Below, one piece after another: positions 50,472 through 54,636 of a stretch of DNA of 54,636 nt. This stretch comes from Profundicola sp964553105 (GTDB taxonomy: Bacteria > Bacteroidota > Bacteroidia > Flavobacteriales > Weeksellaceae): NCBI GenBank assembly GCA_964553105.1, contig CAZKJO010000008.1:1-54636 (forward strand), given 5' to 3'. The notes under the pieces are model-generated. The model worked only from the letters and a program-made list of their open reading frames with translations. It did no database searches and was not told the origin of the DNA. Position 1 is the stretch's first letter; every line of letters begins with the position of its first letter. The position numbers and the translations under genes were made by a program.

Positions 50472-51020
50472 TTATAAGTCTGAATCTCCTTTAATCTGAT
50501 AAATATCAGGCAAATTCCTTCCTAATCCATCATAGTCTAAACCATATCCAACAACAAATTTATCTGGAATAGACATAGCAATATAATCAATGTTTAAGTC
50601 CTTTTTGTAGGCATCGGGCTTATATAATAAAGTAGCAATCTTAAGGCTCTTTACTGGTTTTTTTGAAATCGTATTATATAAAGCTTCTAAAGTATTTCCT
50701 GTGTCCACTATATCTTCCATAATCACCACATGTCGATTGGTAATATCCATAGGAATATCCATTAACTGACGTACCTTTCCTGTTGACTCCTTTCCATCAT
50801 AAGATTTCATTTGAAGAAAGGATATTTCACAATCACCTTTATAATGTTTTAAGAAATCACTCATAAACATTACAACACCGTTCAAAACTCCGACAAAAAT
50901 TGGGATTTCACCTTTATATTCTTGGTGAATGGTATTCGCCATCATCTTGATACCATGCTCCAGTTCTTCGAAAGTAATATAAGGTATAAAAGAATCCCCG
51001 TGGATTTTGATTTCGTCCAT
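50472..51020 (-). CDS. hpt: Hypoxanthine phosphoribosyltransferase
   Basis: Hpt salvages hypoxanthine and guanine to nucleotides. The 182 residues carry the PRPP loop VVIMEDIVDTGNT (98-110), FVGVLNGVVMFMSDFLK (the GVL-N-G segment), SFLQMKSYDGKESTGKV (flexible loop) and the C-terminal DKFVVGYGLDYDGLGRNLPD purine site. It is first in the minus-strand hpt-adk group, a familiar flavobacterial pair. Confidence 0.96.
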   Translation of the reverse strand: MDEIKIHGDSFIPYITFEELEHGIKMMANTIHQEYKGEIPIFVGVLNGVVMFMSDFLKHYKGDCEISFLQMKSYDGKESTGKVRQLMDIPMDITNRHVVIMEDIVDTGNTLEALYNTISKKPVKSLKIATLLYKPDAYKKDLNIDYIAMSIPDKFVVGYGLDYDGLGRNLPDIYQIKGDSDL

Positions 51021-51258
51021 GTTTTTAAATTTAGGTGTGAAAAATACGGCTTTTTATTAAATATATTTTAATTCTTCAAGCTTAAGTTCTCAATAAATAT
51101 TTGCCTTTATTAAATAAGATAGCAAATAGCTGGGAGATATATTTCAACCAACGACAAAAATAAGTTGAAAATTAATTTTTTAAAGCATGATTTACCAAAA
51201 AAATCATAATGTTTAGCCAAAATTTCGCATGTTTATTCAATTATTTTGAATTACATGC

Positions 51259-51287
51259 TTGATTCTATTTTCTTTGTCGTATGTTTG
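51259..51287 (+). promoter_or_regulatory. Promoter of the DEAD-box helicase
   Basis: TTG (51259-51261), 18 bp, TATGTTTG (51280-51287) is a strong Bacteroidetes promoter. Transcription near 51294 would give a leader of about 115 nucleotides. Confidence 0.75.
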
Positions 51288-51298
51288 CACCCGTTTTA

Positions 51299-51385
51299 CA
51301 GAAAGAAGCAGTTTGCAGTTTTTTTATCTCAATGATTTAAATTTTGTGATTAGAAGTTAGAAATGAACTTCGTGGCAACTTTCTG
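51299..51385 (+). promoter_or_regulatory. Structured 5' leader of the helicase gene
   Basis: CAGAAAG (51299-51305) is exactly complementary to CTTTCTG (51379-51385) and could close the leader. Alternatively, GGCA (51374-51377) pairs with TGCC (51384-51387). A tandem GCAGTTT repeat (51308-51321) runs into seven T. Mutually exclusive pairings in a leader of a helicase gene suggest an RNA-level switch, for example to temperature; this is inference. Confidence 0.4.
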
Positions 51386-51404
51386 CCAATTACAAAAAAT
51401 ATAA
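51363..51404 (+). CDS. Upstream mini-ORF (13 codons) of the helicase
   Basis: ATG at 51363 opens MNFVATFCQLQKI and stops with TAA at 51402-51404, 3 bases before the helicase ATG and in the same frame. It may be a leader peptide or a chance ORF. Read-through of its stop would extend the helicase. Confidence 0.3.
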   Translation: MNFVATFCQLQKI

Positions 51405-51407
51405 ATT

Positions 51408-52694
51408 ATGAGTCAAAGAGACAATGGAAGAAGAGATTCTTCCCAAAGAAGCGGACGTCCAAGTTTTTCTAAAAATTTCGGAGCCAAAAATTCAAGTAGA
51501 TCAGGCGGAAGACCTAGCGGAGGCGGAGGTCGTCGTAGAGGACCAGGGGGTGGACGCTCTAGAGGTCGCAAATTCAAAAGACTTAACTTACCACCAGAAA
51601 GCTTTATGCACACAGGAGTAGCTTTGAAAGAAGTGAAATATGATGCGCCAAGACCTTATAGTGAGTTTCCTTTACATGAAGATTTAGCTAAAAACATTCA
51701 AAACTTAGGTTGGGAAAATCCAACGGAGATTCAAGATAAAACTTTTGAAGCTATTACAGAATTACGTGATGTATTAGGTATTGCCAATACAGGAACGGGT
51801 AAAACTGGAGCGTTTTTGATTCCTTTAGTGAACGCAATGTTACAAGCAGAAGATGATTTCTCTGCATTGGTAATGGTTCCTACAAGAGAATTAGCTGAAC
51901 AAGTAGAAAACGAGTTTAGACAATTAGCTAAAGGATTAAAATTATACGCTGCTTGCTTTATTGGAGGTACAAGCGTTGATAGAGACATTAGAAAACTACA
52001 GAAACCTTTCCATTTTGTAATTGGTACACCAGGTAGATTAGTCGATCTTAACAAAAGAAAAGCTTTAAACTTTGAACATTTCTCAGTTTTAATCTTAGAT
52101 GAATTTGACCGCATGTTAGACATGGGATTCAGCCAAGATGTAAATTTTGTAACAAACCAAATGGAATCTAGAGATCAAACTTTATTGTTCTCTGCAACTT
52201 TAGATAAAAAGCAGCATGGTTTAATTGATGCGATCTTAACTGATCCTATCAAAATTCAAATTACTGACGGAACCAAAACTGCTGAACATATCGATCAAGA
52301 TGTTGTATTTGCTCATCACAAGGACAAATTTGATGTTTTGTTGAAAATGTTGAAAGAAGAAGATTTTGATAAAGTTTTAGTTTTTGCTGAGACCAAACGT
52401 CGTGTAGCTGGATTAACAGAACAATTGAAAAAGTCTAGATTTAAAGTAGATGAAATTCATGGTGATAAATCACAGAATTACAGAAAACATGCTTTGCGTG
52501 ATTTTAAAAGAGGTAAAACTCAAATTTTAGTTGCGACTGACGTTGCAGCACGTGGATTAGACATTTCTGATGTTACGCACGTAATTAACTACGAAGTACC
52601 ACAAGATTACGAAACTTATATCCACCGTATCGGTAGAACTGGTAGAGCTGGTAAAAAAGGTAAAGCATTTACCTTTATGGATAAACAATCATAA
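51408..52694 (+). CDS. DEAD-box RNA helicase with RG-rich N-terminus
   Basis: The 428-residue ATP-dependent RNA helicase has an unusual N-terminal extension of about 60 residues rich in Arg, Gly and Ser (GGRPSGGGGRRRGPGGGRSR), likely an RNA-binding tail. The core follows: Q motif NPTEIQDKTF, motif I ANTGTGKT (126-133), PTRELAEQ, motif II DEFD (231-234, in place of DEAD), SAT (LLFSATLD), VATDVAARGLDI and HRIGRTGRAG. It is RhlE/CsdA-like and may act in ribosome assembly or cold adaptation. A structured leader precedes it and a terminator follows. Confidence 0.93.
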   Translation: MSQRDNGRRDSSQRSGRPSFSKNFGAKNSSRSGGRPSGGGGRRRGPGGGRSRGRKFKRLNLPPESFMHTGVALKEVKYDAPRPYSEFPLHEDLAKNIQNLGWENPTEIQDKTFEAITELRDVLGIANTGTGKTGAFLIPLVNAMLQAEDDFSALVMVPTRELAEQVENEFRQLAKGLKLYAACFIGGTSVDRDIRKLQKPFHFVIGTPGRLVDLNKRKALNFEHFSVLILDEFDRMLDMGFSQDVNFVTNQMESRDQTLLFSATLDKKQHGLIDAILTDPIKIQITDGTKTAEHIDQDVVFAHHKDKFDVLLKMLKEEDFDKVLVFAETKRRVAGLTEQLKKSRFKVDEIHGDKSQNYRKHALRDFKRGKTQILVATDVAARGLDISDVTHVINYEVPQDYETYIHRIGRTGRAGKKGKAFTFMDKQS

Positions 52695-52733
52695 ATTAAG
52701 AACTCTCGAATAGAGAGAAATTAAAGATAATCT

Positions 52734-52790
52734 AAACGGTTTAGTTTGATGAGATTCGATAAGAATTGATTTATACTAAACCGTTTTTTT
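52734..52790 (+). terminator. Terminator of the helicase gene
   Basis: A 12 bp stem (AAACGGTTTAGT at 52734-52745 with 52775-52786) with a long AT loop is followed by seven T (52784-52790). Confidence 0.85.
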
Positions 52791-52845
52791 ATGATTAAAA
52801 CTGAAAATTCTAAATATTCTTCTGCAATTAGAACAGGTTTAAAAC

Positions 52846-52883
52846 AAAAAAGCTGTGATACCAATTAAAAAATCACAGCTTTT
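52846..52883 (-). terminator. Terminator of the ggt gene
   Basis: AAAAGCTGTGAT (52848-52859) pairs with its complement (52872-52883). On the minus strand six T follow (52846-52851). It lies 20 bp past the ggt stop. Confidence 0.9.
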
Positions 52884-52902
52884 AAATTTTTATAAAGTCT
52901 GT

Positions 52903-54600
52903 TTAATAACTCGAAACAGTGTCATCTCCTCTTGGGTCAGCTCCACCTTCTAATCCACCTCTTTCGTTTCTATAAATAGCATCCATTTTCCCTAGAATTA
53001 CATTATCTCTTTCAGCTATAGTATAGCCCATCTTTTTCAATTCTGTAACAATCTCTTCTGAAAACCCATTTGGTTCCATCATGATCTCGTCTGGCAACCA
53101 CTGATGATGGAATCTAGGCGCAGCAACCGCTTCCTCAATCGGCATATCAAAAATGGTTTTATTTAAAATAGTTTGCAACACCGTTGTAATAATCGTTGAT
53201 CCTCCTGGTGTGCCTAAAACTAAATATAATTCATCAGCTTTTGTAACGATGGTTGGCGTCATTGAACTTAGCATACGCTTCTCTGGCTCAATTTTATTTG
53301 CTTCACCACCAACTAATCCAAACATATTCGGAAAGCCAGGTTTTGCACTAAAATCATCCATTTCATTATTAAAGAAAAACCCAAGATCGTTGCTATATAG
53401 TTTACTACCATATGCACCATTTATTGTAGTTGTAACCGCAATTGCATTCCCTTCTTCATCCACAATCGAATAATGCGTGGTTTCGTCACTTTCAGACCAT
53501 GTTATGTTTCCGTGGGTAATATCTGCAGAAGAAGTTGCTTTGGTTGGAAAGTAAAGCTTCATTCGTTCCATCAAATAATCCTCGCTCATCATTTGATCAA
53601 TTGGAACTTTCACATAATCTGGATCACCTAGATGATGTGCTCTATCCGCATAAGCTCTACGTTCGATTTCTGTGATTAATTGTACATACGCTGTACTATT
53701 GTGCTTCATACTGTCGATAGGATAATGCTCTAAAGTTTTCAAAATTTGCCCTAAAACAATTCCTCCACTGCTCGGTGGTCCCATGGTATATACTTTAAAA
53801 TCTTTAAATGTAAAATCAATCGGCTTTCTCCAAACTGGTTTATAAGATTTCATATCCTCCATTGTAATGATTCCACCATTATCTTGAATGAAATCTACCA
53901 TTCTCTGAGCAATAGCTCCTTCGTAGAAATCTCTACCATTGGTCCTTTGGATAGCTCTTAAGGTTTCTGCTAATTGAGGTTGTTTAATGGTATCTCCAGC
54001 TTTCCAAACCTTATCAAATAAGATTTTTTCTTTGTTCACTTGCGTAAACAAAGCTCGAGAAGCATTCAGCATTCCGGCTTGTTTTTCTGTCACGACAAAA
54101 CCATTCAAAGCTAAATCAATAGCAGGTTGCACTACATCACCCCAGCGTAAATTCCCAAATTCTTTATGCGCTTCATACATTCCCGCCACGGTTCCCGGAA
54201 TCCCAACGGCCAAAGCACCTTCTGTACTTAAACCTGGAATCAATTCACCATTTTCGTCTTGATACATTTTTTCATTAGCCGCTTTAGGCGCTTTTTCACG
54301 ATAATCTAAACTACCAACTTCGCCGTTATTTAATCTATACACCATAAATCCACCACCACCAACATTTCCAGCAAATGGAAAACACACAGCTAATGCCATA
54401 TCGGTAGCAACCATTGCATCAAAGGCATTTCCGCCTTTTCTCATGATTTCTATTCCAATATCAGAAGCCTCTTTACGCGCTGAAACTACCATCGCTTTTT
54501 TCTCATCGCTTAGAACTTCAGTGGAAATATTACTCGTTTTAACCTCTTGTTTACAAGCTAAAAAGGAGAACATGAATAAAATCAAAAATGAAACTCTCAT
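52903..54600 (-). CDS. ggt: Gamma-glutamyltransferase (Ggt) lipoprotein
   Basis: Ggt cleaves glutathione and other gamma-glutamyl compounds in the periplasm or outer surface. The 565-residue proenzyme has a lipoprotein signal (lipobox FLAC, Cys16), GNAFDAMVATDMALAVCFPF, VGGGGFMVY, and the autoprocessing site where Thr374 starts the small subunit in TTHYSIVDEEGNAIAVTTT. DDFSAKPGFPNMFG and GTPGGSTIITTVLQ follow, as in active enzymes. It is a single-gene unit near the window's right edge, with the ATG at 54600. Confidence 0.95.
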   Translation of the reverse strand: MRVSFLILFMFSFLACKQEVKTSNISTEVLSDEKKAMVVSARKEASDIGIEIMRKGGNAFDAMVATDMALAVCFPFAGNVGGGGFMVYRLNNGEVGSLDYREKAPKAANEKMYQDENGELIPGLSTEGALAVGIPGTVAGMYEAHKEFGNLRWGDVVQPAIDLALNGFVVTEKQAGMLNASRALFTQVNKEKILFDKVWKAGDTIKQPQLAETLRAIQRTNGRDFYEGAIAQRMVDFIQDNGGIITMEDMKSYKPVWRKPIDFTFKDFKVYTMGPPSSGGIVLGQILKTLEHYPIDSMKHNSTAYVQLITEIERRAYADRAHHLGDPDYVKVPIDQMMSEDYLMERMKLYFPTKATSSADITHGNITWSESDETTHYSIVDEEGNAIAVTTTINGAYGSKLYSNDLGFFFNNEMDDFSAKPGFPNMFGLVGGEANKIEPEKRMLSSMTPTIVTKADELYLVLGTPGGSTIITTVLQTILNKTIFDMPIEEAVAAPRFHHQWLPDEIMMEPNGFSEEIVTELKKMGYTIAERDNVILGKMDAIYRNERGGLEGGADPRGDDTVSSY

Positions 54601-54636
54601 AAATCAATGTTATTTAAACCTTAAAAATACAAATTT

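Larger units (their letters stand above)
51021..51407. other. Divergent intergenic region hpt/DEAD helicase
   Basis: 387 bp. From 51021 to about 51255 I see nothing beyond AT-rich sequence. The right part holds the helicase promoter (51259-51287) and its leader (to 51407). Confidence 0.6.

Noticed and set aside
51413..51613. Proline/leucine-rich antisense ORF within the helicase RG region
   Set aside because: It is the antisense image of Gly/Arg-rich codons and has no independent coding signs.
1..54636. CRISPR, prophage, transposase, defence or biosynthetic gene cluster
   Set aside because: Both strands were examined for repeats and for hallmark proteins; nearly all space is taken by recognisable core genes, and no transposase, Cas, phage or cluster-type gene is seen. 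Anything inside the five gaps cannot be assessed.

Overview
The window comes from a low-GC member of the Bacteroidota, most likely class Flavobacteriia. It has a type IX secretion accessory gene (porQ) and a protein with a type IX C-terminal sorting tail. Promoters of the Bacteroidetes type (TTG, about 20 bp, TAnnTTTG) recur, several genes start with TTG, and the order birA / rsfS-ftsH-LUD-cdsA-psd is familiar from flavobacteria. Five blocks of exactly 100 N look like scaffold gaps of unknown true length. At least two join pieces of different genes (glgA/dgkA and rsmG/adk), and two more cut genes whose visible parts are too short (btuB, pepT).

Layout. 0.1-3.3 kb: tyrosine degradation (hppD, hmgA) around a SIMPL-domain gene. 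3.5-5.8 kb: an M20 amidohydrolase and an alanine-racemase-like enzyme. 5.9-10.2 kb, minus strand: relA/spoT, a Fur-family regulator and an OstA/LptA-like protein. 10.3-14.5 kb: small outer-membrane barrel, TerC, DHFR, a 520 bp intergenic region with inverted repeats, and an M49-like lipoprotein peptidase. 14.5-18.0 kb, minus strand: dgkA start, gap, glgA, glgC, UPF0173. 18.1-21.3 kb: crcB, then a cobalamin-riboswitch operon of a BtuB-like receptor and a type-IX-sorted DUF5074-like beta-propeller. 21.5-25.3 kb: ATP-grasp enzyme, porQ, an agmatinase-like gene and an unknown exported protein.

25.5-28.3 kb, minus strand: birA, idi, queD, gcvT. 28.4-33.9 kb: rsfS, ftsH, LUD protein, cdsA, psd and rnz. 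33.9-36.9 kb: a metallophosphoesterase, truA and an MsbA-like ABC exporter. 37-41.3 kb: small lipoprotein, gap, a decayed HTH gene, cation/proton antiporter, pepT and an HMG-CoA lyase. 41.3-45.3 kb: three consecutive periplasmic PPIase/SurA-type chaperones behind a clear promoter. 45.4-49.1 kb: UbiA-like membrane protein and gcvP. 49.2-51.0 kb, minus strand: trxA, rsmG end, gap, adk, hpt. 51.2-54.6 kb: a DEAD-box helicase with a structured leader and upstream mini-ORF, then a gamma-glutamyltransferase lipoprotein.

Most of the window is core metabolism and cell-envelope biogenesis. I saw no IS element, CRISPR array, prophage, rRNA or tRNA gene. The points most worth a second look are the T9SS-linked vitamin B12 capture module, the helicase leader, the structured region near 12.7 kb, the decayed regulator at 37.8 kb, and the genes hidden by the gaps.
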